Source: JACDHG01 sp963815295
GTDB lineage: Bacteria > Actinomycetota > Actinomycetes > Propionibacteriales > Nocardioidaceae
Direction: 5' to 3'
Length of the DNA: 64,000 nt
Assembly: GCA_963815295.1 (NCBI GenBank)
Contig: CAWFFZ010000008.1
Coordinates: 682,001 to 746,000 of the forward strand
The first letter of the stretch is position 1; each line of letters starts with the position of its first letter. The notes under the pieces were generated by a model. The model had not been told where the DNA came from. It worked only from the letters and a program-made list of their open reading frames with translations, and did no database searches. Below are positions 53,360 to 62,900 of this stretch, one piece after another. Both the position numbers and the translations under genes were made by a program.

Positions 53360-53965
53360 ATGAACACCATGTCAACGGACTACGTCCAGTCGGGTCGCAC
53401 GCGGCAGAAGCAACGGACTCGCGACCAACTGATCGCTGCGGCGCGTGAGCTGATCAGCGCGGGCGACACGCCCCGTGTCGAGGAGGTCGCCGAGGCTGCC
53501 GGGATCTCCCGCCCCACCGCCTACCGCTACTTCGCGTCACGGGCCGAACTTCTCGCCGCGGCATTCCCGGAGACAGGAGCCGCGTCGGTCCTTCCCGACC
53601 CGCCGCCGGAAGCGCTGGACGAACGCGTGGCGGCGGTTGCCGGGTTCGTCATCGGCCTCGTGGAGGAGAACGAGCCGCAGCAGCGTGCGATGTTGCGGCT
53701 CTCGCTGGGCGAGGTCCCGCACGAGCTGCCCCTGCGCCAGGGCCGCGTCATTCCGTGGTTCGTCGAGGCGCTCGCGCCTATCGCCGACTCGATCGGCGAC
53801 GAGAGCGTGCACCGGCTCGCGCTGGCACTCCGCGCCGCATGTGGCATCGAGACCCGAGTCTGGCTGAGCGACGTCGCCGGACTCGCCCCCGCAGAGGTCA
53901 GCGTCCTCCAGCGATGGATGGTCGACGCCCTCATCAAACGGGCCCTCGAGACCCCACCACCGTGA
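53360..53965 (+). CDS. TetR/AcrR family transcriptional regulator
   Basis: A 201-aa protein. HTH at about residues 20-65 (RDQLIAAARELISAGDTPRV, EVAEAAGISRPTAYRYFASR), then an all-helical ligand domain. Starts at 53360 or at the Met three codons later. Likely represses the divergent cupin gene and itself; the ligand is unknown. Confidence 0.9.
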   Translation: MNTMSTDYVQSGRTRQKQRTRDQLIAAARELISAGDTPRVEEVAEAAGISRPTAYRYFASRAELLAAAFPETGAASVLPDPPPEALDERVAAVAGFVIGLVEENEPQQRAMLRLSLGEVPHELPLRQGRVIPWFVEALAPIADSIGDESVHRLALALRAACGIETRVWLSDVAGLAPAEVSVLQRWMVDALIKRALETPPP

Positions 53966-54084
53966 CCGATCCGTGCACTGATCTCGGCATGAGCGGGCGT
54001 GCGAGCCGTGGGGCTTGAGTCTCCTATCTAACACGGGTCGGTCTAACACGGGTCGGGATGCGTGATGCTGGATATATATTTGTC
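53966..54084. other. gap with repeat half-unit
   Basis: TCGGCATGAGCGGGCG (53986-54001) is half of the palindromic repeat, as at 42776-42791. TCTAACACGGGTCGG is almost directly repeated at 54028-54057. GGATATATATTTGTCCC (54071-54086) is related to the 42835 palindrome. Confidence 0.5.
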
Positions 54085-54388
54085 CCGGTCGTCTTCTTGA
54101 TCATGCCGGTGACCTTGTTGTTCGCATTCTTTCCCGGCGTCGTCGGGCTCAAGCTGCTGGCGCCGTAAGTCAGCTGACAGGAGGTAGTGGCGCTGGTGTG
54201 GCATGTCAAGACGACGCTGACGTCGGCCGCGGCGGAGGGCGCTCGGTACGGCGCGAGCTATGACCGCTCCACCGAGGACGGCGAACGACGTACAGCAGCC
54301 GTGATCGACGACGTGTTCGGCACGGACTTCGACGACGTGGTCGCCGCGCATGACCGACGCTCGATGCCCAACCGGTCGTGGCGGTGAC
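54085..54388 (+). pseudogene. tadC-tadE fusion fragment, copy 2
   Basis: 54085-54187 matches the last 85 bp of tadC plus its downstream GTCAGCTGACAGGAGGTAG (57593-57695). It then jumps to tadE sequence: 54188-54388 matches 58007-58211 with about 95 per cent identity. The 310 bp between, including the pilin-like gene, are deleted. GACGCG has lost bases in the relic (GCATGACCGACGCT). Lies just before the real tad operon and cannot make a working protein. Confidence 0.85.
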
Positions 54389-54578
54389 CGTGCTCGCTCC
54401 ACGCATCTGGCCAGGCGTTGTAGATGTAACTCGCGGGACGGGTGAGTTGCAATGTTGCGTGGGTGGTTTTTCTCGTCCACAAATGCGTTCCCGGGGGTAG
54501 CGCCGGGTCCTGAGGCTTTGGCAAACTCCGACGAGTTGTCGCACCCATCGAGCTGTCGCACCCACGTGGGGGACTGCC
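54389..54578. other. upstream region of the tad operon
   Basis: No gene. Short repeats CGACGAGTTGTCGCACCCATCG and CGAGCTGTCGCACCCACG stand 25 bp apart; GTCGCACCCA occurs twice. The tad promoter should be here, but no convincing -35/-10 pair is seen. Confidence 0.4.
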
Positions 54579-55865
54579 ATGACCCGGACCGCTGCCGCCA
54601 GGTCTGCGTCGATAACCCCTGCCCTCGACTCGCTTGATGCCGACGTCCGCGAGGAGGTGCGCCGTAGCGGCATCGACCCGTTGACCGATGTCGAGACCGT
54701 ACGTCGGCTGGCCCAGGCAGTGGTGCGGGACCATGACGACCGCAGCCTGTCCGGGGCCGTGCGGCCGGTGGACGACCCTGACCGAGTGGTGGCCGAGCTG
54801 GTCGCGCGCGTGGCCGGCTTCGGTCCGTTGCAGCAATATCTCGACGACCCTTCGGTCGAGGAGATTTGGATCAACGAGCCCGCGCGGGTCTTCGTCGCCC
54901 GCGATGGCGGCCACGAGCTGACCACCACGATCCTGACGACGGCTCAGGTGCGTGACCTGGTCGAGCGGATGCTGAAGACGTCGGGGCGCCGGGTGGATGT
55001 GTCGTCCCCCTTCGTCGACGCGATGTTGCCGTCGGGCCACCGCCTCCACGTCGTACTCGACGGGATAACCCGTGGTTTCAGCGCGGTCAACATCCGCAAG
55101 TTCGTCGTTAAGGCCAGCCGGCTACACGAGTTGGTCGAGCTGGGCACGCTGCCGACTCAGGCGGCGGCATTCCTCGACGCTTGTGTGGTCGCGGGCCTCA
55201 ACATCGTGGTGGCAGGCGGCACGCAGGCTGGCAAAACTACGCTGCTCAACACTCTTGGGTCCGCCGTGCCGGGGCACGAGCGGATCGTCTCGGCCGAGGA
55301 AGTATTCGAGCTGCGACTCGAGCATCCCGACTGGGTTGCGATGCAGACCCGGCAGGCGGGCCTCGAGGGCACCGGTGAGATCAAGCTGAGGCACCTCGTG
55401 AAGGAGGCGCTGCGGATGCGGCCGTCGCGCATCGTGGTGGGAGAGGTCCGCGCCGAGGAGTGCCTCGACCTGTTGCTCGCTCTCAACAGCGGGCTGCCCG
55501 GCATGGCCACCGTGCATGCAAACTCCGCACGTGAGGCGCTGGTGAAGCTGTGCACCCTCCCGCTGCTGGCGGGAGAGAACATCTCCGCCCGTTTCGTCGT
55601 ACCCACCGTTGCTGCCAGCGTCGACATCGTCGTCCACCTCGCTGTCGAAGCAGATGGCCGGCGGCGGGTCAGGGAGATCGTCGCCGTGCCGGGCCGGGTG
55701 GAAGCCGACGTGATCGAGACGGAGGCGATCTTCGTCAGCCGTGACGGCCGCCTGCAGCGAGCACAGGGGATGCCGACGCAGCCGGAGCGGTTCGCTGCGT
55801 CCGGCATCGACATCCACTCGCTCTTGCGGGGCGACGACGTACGTGCGACGCAGGCGGTCGGTTGA
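54579..55865 (+). CDS. tadA: TadA/CpaF pilus assembly ATPase
   Basis: A 428-aa secretion ATPase that powers Flp pilus assembly at the inner face of the membrane. N-terminal domain (about 70-190, VEEIWINEPARVFV), Walker A GGTQAGKTTLL near residue 213, the Asp-box region IVSAEEVFELRLEH, Walker B RIVVGEVRAEE near 285 and the His box TVHANSAREAL. GGGGGA precedes the ATG. First gene of a seven-gene unit. No TadZ/Ssd gene lies upstream, where actinobacteria often have one. Confidence 0.93.
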   Translation: MTRTAAARSASITPALDSLDADVREEVRRSGIDPLTDVETVRRLAQAVVRDHDDRSLSGAVRPVDDPDRVVAELVARVAGFGPLQQYLDDPSVEEIWINEPARVFVARDGGHELTTTILTTAQVRDLVERMLKTSGRRVDVSSPFVDAMLPSGHRLHVVLDGITRGFSAVNIRKFVVKASRLHELVELGTLPTQAAAFLDACVVAGLNIVVAGGTQAGKTTLLNTLGSAVPGHERIVSAEEVFELRLEHPDWVAMQTRQAGLEGTGEIKLRHLVKEALRMRPSRIVVGEVRAEECLDLLLALNSGLPGMATVHANSAREALVKLCTLPLLAGENISARFVVPTVAASVDIVVHLAVEADGRRRVREIVAVPGRVEADVIETEAIFVSRDGRLQRAQGMPTQPERFAASGIDIHSLLRGDDVRATQAVG

Positions 55866-55866
55866 C

Positions 55867-56724
55867 ATGGGAGCGGTGGTCGGCCTGACGGCAGGGCTCG
55901 GCTTGCTGTTGGTGTTCGTGGCGCTCACCGGCGATGGCAGCTCACGCGAGCCGTCGCCGGTGTTGCGGCCCAGGCTCGAGCGGCTGCTCAAGTCCGCCGG
56001 CATCGTGACCGTGACCCCGTTCGGGTTCATCTCCTTGTGCCTCATCAGCGGCGCAGTCGCCGGCATCGTGGTTGGTCTCGTGTCCCGGACGCCGCCGGTC
56101 GCGGTTGCGTTTGGACTCATGGCGGCATACGCACCTATTGGTCTGGTGCGTGGACGCGTACGTCGTCGGCGTCGGGAGCTAGCCGAGGTCTGGCCGGGGG
56201 CGGTCGACAACCTCGCTTCAGCAGTCCGCGCAGGACTCTCACTGCCCGAGGCTGTCAGCCAGCTGGGCGAACGTGGACCGACGCCGTTACGCCCGGCGTT
56301 TGCGGCGTTCGGCCGCGATTACGTCGCATCCGGTCGGTTCGGCGACTGTCTCGACCGCCTCAAGGAGACACTCGCGGATCCGGTGGGCGACCGGGTCTGC
56401 GAGTCGCTGCGCATTGCCCGCGAGGTCGGCGGTGGAGACCTGGGCCGGTTGCTCCGGACGCTGTCGCGGTTCCTGCGCGACGACGCACGCACCCGGGCCG
56501 AGCTCGAGTCGCGGCAGGCGTGGGTGGTCAACGGCGCGCGCCTAGCTGCGGCTGCGCCGTGGCTCGTGCTGCTAGCCCTTTCGCTGCAGCCCGAGGTGAT
56601 CGGCCGCTACCGCTCGACCGCAGGGGTGGTGGTGCTGGTGGTTGGCGCAGTCACGTGCTTCGTCGCCTACCGGCTGATGGTGCGGCTGGGTCGGCTCCCC
56701 GACGAGCGCCGGGTGCTGACATGA
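55867..56724 (+). CDS. tadB: TadB pilus assembly membrane protein
   Basis: A 285-aa type II secretion F-domain protein: two N-terminal helices (VVGLTAGLGLLLVFVAL, FISLCLISGAVAGIVVGL), a cytosolic T2SSF domain (DNLASAVRAGLSLPEAVSQL, AREVGGGDLGRLLRTL), and two C-terminal helices. It starts one base after the tadA stop. Forms the inner-membrane platform with TadC. Confidence 0.9.
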   Translation: MGAVVGLTAGLGLLLVFVALTGDGSSREPSPVLRPRLERLLKSAGIVTVTPFGFISLCLISGAVAGIVVGLVSRTPPVAVAFGLMAAYAPIGLVRGRVRRRRRELAEVWPGAVDNLASAVRAGLSLPEAVSQLGERGPTPLRPAFAAFGRDYVASGRFGDCLDRLKETLADPVGDRVCESLRIAREVGGGDLGRLLRTLSRFLRDDARTRAELESRQAWVVNGARLAAAAPWLVLLALSLQPEVIGRYRSTAGVVVLVVGAVTCFVAYRLMVRLGRLPDERRVLT

Positions 56725-56734
56725 GAGGCCTGCG

Positions 56735-57676
56735 ATGACCGCGTTGCTGACAGGCGGGTTGCTGGGTGCGGTGTTCGGCATCGGGCTGGTGGTGGTGCTG
56801 GCTCGGCTGCTGGCAGCGAAGCGGCCGAGCCTCGATAGTCGGGTGAGCCCCTACGTCCGCGATGTGCCGACCGCGGCGCCGTCCTGGACTCCGGTTGTCG
56901 CCTCGGACCGCCCTTCGTCGGCGTTGGCTGCGCTTGCTCGGCCGATGATCGTCGCGGCCGCCGAGAGACTCGAACGCATCCTCGGCGGCCGCGAGTCCAT
57001 CGCGCGCCGGTTGCAACGGGCGGGGTCGACGTTGAGCGTGGAGGGGTTCCGCTTCTCCCAGGTCGTGTGGGGCATCGGCGGATTCGCCGTCGGTATGACG
57101 CTTGGCCTGCTGGGCCCGGCGCGCGAGCCCGGACGGGCCGTGCCGTGGTTCTTCGTGTGTTGCGGTCTCGCTACTGCGGCGATCCTTGCCCGCGACAGCG
57201 CCTTGACGAGCGCAGTGAAGAGACGTGAGCAACAGGTGATGGAGGAGTTCCCCGTCGTCGCCGATCTGCTCGCCCTGGCTGTGGCAGCTGGCGAGAGCCC
57301 TGCCGCCGCACTAGACCGAGTCGTGTCGACATGCAGGGGCGCAATGCCTGACGAGCTGGGCGTCGTACTTGCCCAGTCGCGGACAGGTGTGCCGTTGTCG
57401 TCGGCTCTTGACGCGATGGCGCAGCGGAGTGGGCTCGCGATCGTGTCGCGGTTTGCCGAAGGCTTTGCGGTCGCGATCGAGCGCGGCACACCGCTGGTCG
57501 ACGTACTGAACGCGCAAGCTGCCGATGTTCGTGAGGCCGGCAAACGGGCGTTGATCGAGACCGGTGCGCGCAAGGAGATCGCGATGATGGTGCCGGTCGT
57601 CTTCTTGATCATGCCGGTGACCTTGTTGTTCGCATTCTTTCCCGGCGTCGTCGGGCTCAAGCTGCTGGCGCCGTAA
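56735..57676 (+). CDS. tadC: TadC pilus assembly membrane protein
   Basis: A 313-aa T2SSF-family protein, partner of TadB: cytosolic core LALAVAAGESPAAALDRVVS and GVPLSSALDAMAQRSGLAIV, and a final membrane helix VPVVFLIMPVTLLFAFFPGV. The DNA for that last helix is the piece copied at 42850 and 54085. Ten bases after tadB. Confidence 0.9.
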   Translation: MTALLTGGLLGAVFGIGLVVVLARLLAAKRPSLDSRVSPYVRDVPTAAPSWTPVVASDRPSSALAALARPMIVAAAERLERILGGRESIARRLQRAGSTLSVEGFRFSQVVWGIGGFAVGMTLGLLGPAREPGRAVPWFFVCCGLATAAILARDSALTSAVKRREQQVMEEFPVVADLLALAVAAGESPAAALDRVVSTCRGAMPDELGVVLAQSRTGVPLSSALDAMAQRSGLAIVSRFAEGFAVAIERGTPLVDVLNAQAADVREAGKRALIETGARKEIAMMVPVVFLIMPVTLLFAFFPGVVGLKLLAP

Positions 57677-57711
57677 GTCAGCTGACAGGAGGTAGACGTG
57701 AGGAGACAGCC

Positions 57712-57891
57712 ATGAAAGTTCGACGCATGACCTGGATGCGGTTGGCATTGCCACGACGATGCGAGCGTGGTGACGTGCCGGGTTGGGTGATGATCACGGT
57801 GATGACGATCGTCGTCGCGACGGCGATCTTCGGGATCTTCCAGGATCAGGTCACTACGTTCCTGCAAGACACCCTCGACGAGTACATGTAG
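57712..57891 (+). CDS. 59-aa Flp pilin-like protein
   Basis: Encoded between tadC and tadE with AGGAGACAGCC upstream of ATG 57712. MKVRRMTWMRLALPRRCERG is a basic leader; then DVPGWVMITVMTIVVATAIF is a single helix followed by IFQDQVTTFLQDTLDEYM. The plan (basic leader, Gly, hydrophobic helix, short tail) and the position fit a type IVb (Flp/DUF4244-like) pilin cleaved after Gly. The usual Glu five residues into the mature part is absent, so it is not certain to be the major pilin. Confidence 0.7.
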   Translation: MKVRRMTWMRLALPRRCERGDVPGWVMITVMTIVVATAIFGIFQDQVTTFLQDTLDEYM

Positions 57892-57893
57892 CG

Positions 57894-58301
57894 ATGTCGT
57901 GGCTGCGTCGACGGACGCGCAGGCGACGTGACGAGCGAGGATCGGCGATCGCCGACTTCGCGCTGGTTTCCGTTGTGCTGGTTCCGTTGTTCTTCGGGGT
58001 GCTGCAGGTGGCGCTGGTGTGGCACGTCAAGACGACGCTGACGTCGGCCGCGGCGGAGGGCGCTCGGTACGGCGCGAGCTATGACCGCTCCACCGAGGAC
58101 GGCGAACGACGTGCGGCAGCGGTGATCGACGATGTGTTCGGCACGGACTTCGACGACGTGGTCGCCGCGCATGACGCGACGCTCGATGCCCAACCGGTCG
58201 TGGCGGTGACCGTGCAGGCACAGGTGCCAGTGCTGGCGTTCTGGGGTCCGACCATCACGGTCGAGGCGGAGGGTCACGCGATCAAGGAGCTGCTGCCGTG
58301 A
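57894..58301 (+). CDS. TadE family pseudopilin
   Basis: A 135-aa protein: basic start, ERGSAIADFALVSVVLVPLF (the TadE-like helix with Asp in place of the usual Glu), then VWHVKTTLTSAAAEGARYGA and a short extracytoplasmic domain. ATG 2 nt after the pilin-like gene. Part of this gene is copied in the relic at 54188-54388. Confidence 0.87.
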   Translation: MSWLRRRTRRRRDERGSAIADFALVSVVLVPLFFGVLQVALVWHVKTTLTSAAAEGARYGASYDRSTEDGERRAAAVIDDVFGTDFDDVVAAHDATLDAQPVVAVTVQAQVPVLAFWGPTITVEAEGHAIKELLP

Positions 58302-58741
58302 GGCGTCGGCGTACGTCGGAGGGATCGGCCATCGTGGAGCTCACATGGCTTGGCTTGATCCTGCTCATCCCGTTGGTGTACGTCGTCATCACTCTTGTCA
58401 CTGTGCAGCGCTCTGCGTTCGGAGCGACCGAGGCGAGCCGGTCTGCGGGCCGGGCGTTCATCCTGGCGCCGGATGTTGCCACGGCTCGGGAGCGCGCCTT
58501 CGACGCGGCGGCGCTCTCGATGCGGGATCAGGGCGTGGAGTTGGAGCGATCCGATCTGCTCCTTGTCTGCCACCCGACTCCCGACTCGTGTCTGCAGCCC
58601 GGTTCGACTGTCGAGGTACAGATCGCTTTGCAGGTGCCGCTTCCTGTCGTCCCCGATCTTTTCGGAGAGTCGGCGGCATCCGTGGCCGTGGATGCTCGCC
58701 ATGTCGAGCCGTACGGGGTCTACCGGGAGGCGGGGTCATGA
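58298..58741 (+). CDS. TadE/TadF-like pseudopilin
   Basis: A 147-aa protein with SEGSAIVELTWLGLILLIPL (Glu at the expected pilin +5-like site), then a periplasm-equivalent domain with one Cys pair (LVCHPTPDSC). GTG overlaps the previous stop (GTGA). A minor pilin of the Flp apparatus. Confidence 0.83.
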   Translation: MRRRRTSEGSAIVELTWLGLILLIPLVYVVITLVTVQRSAFGATEASRSAGRAFILAPDVATARERAFDAAALSMRDQGVELERSDLLLVCHPTPDSCLQPGSTVEVQIALQVPLPVVPDLFGESAASVAVDARHVEPYGVYREAGS

Positions 58742-59202
58742 CCGTTGCTCGGCCGACGGCGCGACGCGGAGAGGTCGGCCAGATCACGGCGATGCTCGTG
58801 ATCTTCTCGATCTGCGCGCTGCTGGCGGTCGCCGCGGTGACTGACATCTCCGCGAGCTACTTGCGGCGACAGGCCGCGACCTCGCTCGCCGATGGCGCGG
58901 CACTCGCGGCGACCGAAGCTGCCGGTGCCGTTCGCGTTTACGACACGGACGCCGATCCAGCCGATGGTGGAGGAGAGGTGGTGAGTATTGACCCGGCTGC
59001 CGCGACGGCAGCGGTCGAGACCTACCTGCGTGACACCGGCGCGTATGCCGAGTACCCGGGAGTTCAAGCATCCGTCACCGTTCACGACGGCAAGGTGCGG
59101 GTGGCGTTGACGATGCCGTTCGACCTGCCGGTGCCCGTGCCCGGAGTCGACCCCGTCACGACCATCCACGCAACCGGCTCGGCTGTCCTTCCGATCTATT
59201 GA
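58738..59202 (+). CDS. TadG-like (Rv3654c-type) pilus-associated protein
   Basis: A 154-aa protein: GEVGQITAMLVIFSICALLAVAAV helix, then SASYLRRQAATSLADGAAL, the pattern of TadG-type N-termini and of actinobacterial Flp-locus exported proteins. ATG overlaps the previous stop (ATGA). Last gene of the tad operon. Confidence 0.83.
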   Translation: MTVARPTARRGEVGQITAMLVIFSICALLAVAAVTDISASYLRRQAATSLADGAALAATEAAGAVRVYDTDADPADGGGEVVSIDPAAATAAVETYLRDTGAYAEYPGVQASVTVHDGKVRVALTMPFDLPVPVPGVDPVTTIHATGSAVLPIY

Positions 59203-59329
59203 CCTCCGCAGTCGCACACGGGAGTCGCCGTGCCACGACTGTGCGAGACGGATTTCAGGGGTTCCTCTGAATCGCATGACTGCCCATCGGACCTAGCGTC
59301 GCGTCATCGGCACATTCTGAGGAGGCATC

Positions 59330-59881
59330 ATGAGAATCATGACCATCGCCGCTGCGGCGGCGCTCGCGCTGTTCCCTATGACGGCCGCATCAGCGGTTGC
59401 ACCGGAGCGGTTTGCGGTCGACGAGAGTTTCGCGTTCGACCTCATGTGTGACGGCACGCCCGCCCACGTGGAGGGGACGTCGGTAGGCTCCGGGATGATC
59501 CGGCGAATTGGTCCGGACGGGATGGCGTACTTCACGGTCCGCTTCGAGGGAAACGTCTGGTGGACCAACCCGGCTACTGGCAAGGCAGTGCACCTCCGGG
59601 CCAACTTCATCGAGCGGGACCAGCGGATCGTGGACAATGGCGACGGCACCATCACCCTCAGGTACCGCGGCCACATCAACGAGACCGACTACCTGCCGGA
59701 CGGATCGGTGGCATTCCGCACCCACGGTGTGGACACGCTGGTGTTGGTGATCGACATCAACGGGACGCCGGCCAACCCGGACGACGATGAGGTCCTCTCG
59801 GAAAACTTCCTCGGGTTCGTCGGCCATAACAGCCGGGCAGGCGTCGACTTCTGCACTTGGTACGCGGAGTCAACCGCCTGA
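59330..59881 (+). CDS. secreted hypothetical protein
   Basis: A 183-aa exported protein with GAGGAGG upstream. Signal peptide MRIMTIAAAAALALFPMTAA, cut near ASA-VA. Mature part: one early Cys (FDLMCDGTP) and one late Cys (VDFCTWYA), RFEGNVWWTNPATGKAVHL, DNGDGTITLRYRGHINETDY. Similar exported proteins are frequent in Nocardioidaceae; function unknown. Confidence 0.75.
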   Translation: MRIMTIAAAAALALFPMTAASAVAPERFAVDESFAFDLMCDGTPAHVEGTSVGSGMIRRIGPDGMAYFTVRFEGNVWWTNPATGKAVHLRANFIERDQRIVDNGDGTITLRYRGHINETDYLPDGSVAFRTHGVDTLVLVIDINGTPANPDDDEVLSENFLGFVGHNSRAGVDFCTWYAESTA

Positions 59882-59900
59882 TCTGGCCACCGGAGCCGGT

Positions 59901-62900
59901 CTAGGGGCAGGTCGGTCGCCACTCGTGGTCCGGGAAAGCCTCCGCCCACTCCTCTTCGGTGAGATCGCGGCCGGCCAACCGGCAGGCGGCGGCGACCGCG
60001 TAGGACAGGGAGGCGTCCCAGCGGTAGAAGCTCCCGCTAAACGTCGTCAGGAGCACCGACCCATCGGGTCGGAACCCGCTGACCGTGACGCCCTCAGTGC
60101 TCGGGAGCGCGGCGGTCGCTAGGAGGGCGCCGGTTGCCGCGTCCCAGAGCGCCGCGTCCCGTCCGTCCGACGAGGTGGCCACCCTCGTGCCAGAGTCGTC
60201 GAAGGTCGCCCCCCAGACGTTGCCGTCGTGTGCGACCACGGGTGGCCGAACCGGCTGGCCGGTATCGAGGTCGATCAGGGCCACATCGCCGTTCTCGCCG
60301 GAAACCGCGACCCGGTCGCCAGTAGGTGAGTAGGCGACGTAGGACGCGCTGCGCACGCCTGTTGACCCCTGCCGCATGACCTCGCCCGAGGCAAGGTCGA
60401 TCAGGTAGAAGTGGTTGATCGGCACGTCCCAGTAGGGCCGCCACCGGACCCCGCCCGCGGCCACGAACGCCCGGCTGCCGTCGAGGCTCACGGCCACGGA
60501 GTAGGGCTTCTCCGGCACCGTCATACGCGCGCCGGCCGGCGCTAGGGTCTTCGCGTCGAGGCTAACCAGCCGGCCGCCGTCGTCGACGGCGACCAGATAG
60601 CGACCGTCGCCGGAGAACCGCAGGTCGGTGACCATGGTCTTCAGTGGGCTCGAGCGTGCAAGCTCCTCACCCGTCTCGGTGTCGAACACCTGCACCCTGC
60701 CCTCGTCGTACCCCTGAGCGAACAGCGTGTCGTTGCGGCCGTAGTCCATCGCGCCGAACCAGCCGCCACCGAGAACGTCGAGCTGCTTCGTTCCCGTGCG
60801 GGTCACCAGCCGGGTCTCGATACCGTTCGAACCGTATCCGGAGAAGGCCGCCTCGTCGTGCTGGTACGCGGGCCGCACCATCCCCCCTGTGATGCCTCCC
60901 GGTTCCGCCACCGGGAGCCGCTGCAGGAAGCTGCGCTGCCCCTCTAAGTCCCAGGCGGCGACCTCCGAGCCAGCCGTGGTGTACAGGGTCTTGTCGTCGG
61001 CCGAGAATCCGAAAGCGGTGACCCGGCGGTTGCCGACCTCGATCCGATCGACGACTTCCCCGCTCGCCGCGTCCCAGACCAGGACAAGCCCATCGAGCGC
61101 GGACGCGGCAACCAGCGACCCTTCGTGGGAGAACTCGATCCAGGTCAGGCGTCCCTCGTGGCCGCGCAGAGTCGCGCTCTGCCGGCCAGTGCGGCTGTCG
61201 ACCAAGGCGACGTCGGTGGGTTGCTCTGCGTCGACGATGGCCAGCCGACGCCCGGAGACATCTAGGTCGATCAAGGTGCTGAAATCGCCGCCATCCTGCT
61301 GCCACAGTTGCCGGCCGTCGGACACGGAATACGCCGTGAGCGGGTTGGTCACATAGAGCCGGCGGCCATCGCGGCTTAGCGCGACCCCGTTGTACCAGTT
61401 CTCCTCGATCGGGACGCGCAGAACGACCGGGCGTCCGGGCGCCATCAGGTCCCACACCAGCACCTGCCCGCTGTCGATGAAGCCGGAAACGTCGGAGTCG
61501 ATGTGCGCGGTTGCCATCGTGGCGGCAAGAAAGCGTCCGCCCACCGCCAGCCCCGCGATGTCCACCCGGCGTCGAGGGAATCCGTGGAGCCGCCCGGGGA
61601 CCTCTGTCAGGGTGGAAGGGTCCAGCAGCCGAATCGGCTGCTCCGACATCGGCTTGCCCGCGACCGCGAGCACACCCGCTCGAGGGCTCTCGACCATTTC
61701 GGCATCCCATCGGGCGTATTGACCTGCCCCGGGACGGTGCGTCAGGCCCGGCCGCAGGTCGGGAGAGAGCAAGGTGACCCTGCGAGACTTGTCGGTCACC
61801 GCCACCCCCGACCCGACCGCCATCACCCGGCTGAGGTCTCCATCAGCAGGCAGATTGGTCACCCGCATGAGCTGCGGGTACCTCGCCAGCGCCGCAGTGA
61901 GGTTGCGCAGCGTGTCGTCGGACGGGTCGACTCGCGCAGCGGCCGAAGCGAGCAACAGGCTGCGGGCGACATCGGTGTCAAGCAGCGCACCTGCACCAAC
62001 TCGTCGCGCGTCCGCTGAAACGGATGCCTGCTCAGCCCGCCGCGACTGGTTGACCGCGAGCAGCCCGGCCACCAGTGCGGCCACGAGCAGAGCCGCGACC
62101 CCCGCGAGGAGGCCGCGAAGCCACCGATTCGCGCGGACTAGCGTTCGTGCCCGTTCTTTGGCGGCTATCGCTTCGGACTCCTCCAACCCGGCGGAGGCCT
62201 CGATGAACTCGCGTTCGACCGGCGCCATGTCCGCCTCGAGCGCGACCACTCGAGCCAGGCGAACTCCTCGATACAGTTCGCTTTCTGGTCGGCCGAGCGC
62301 TGCCCACGCCGCAGCGGCGCCCGCTAGGTGTTGCAGCGCACGGTGGCGCTCCTCGTCCTCCTCCAGCCAGTCCCGCAGCCGCGGCCAAGCGAGGACCAGT
62401 GCTTCATGCGCCAGGGTGACCATGCCTTCGTCCGAGGTGAGTAGCCGCGACCCAACCAGACGGTCGACCAGCGCCGCATTCATCGGATCACGCGAGACCA
62501 ACTGCTGGGGGACGCGCGCCCGAAGCCGCTCGCCTTCGGGACCCGAGGACACCAGCCGCAGCATCAACCTGCGCAGCGTCGCCTGCTGATCACTCCCGAG
62601 CCGGGTGTACAACTCCTCGGCGGTCTGGGACACAGCGCCACGGACCCCGCCGGAGGCCTGGTAGCCGGCCACGGTCAATGTGCGTCCCTCGCGCCGTTCC
62701 CAAGTGGCGACTAAAGCGTGGGAGAGCAGCGGCAACGCACCGGGCTCACCCTCTAGGTCGCGGAGCAGCAGGTCGACGAGGCCTGGCTCAACGTGCCAGC
62801 CGAAGCGCGCGGCTGGCTCCTCCACGGCCGACCGCAGCCCCGCTGGGCCGAGTGGGCCGAGAAGGAAAAGCCCGCGTTCGACCAGTCGTGACAGATCCGG

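Noticed and set aside
38820..54578. A complete prophage or integrative element.
   Set aside because: Only an integrase remnant and broken small genes are present; no structural, replication or conjugation genes were found and no clear attachment repeats were identified.
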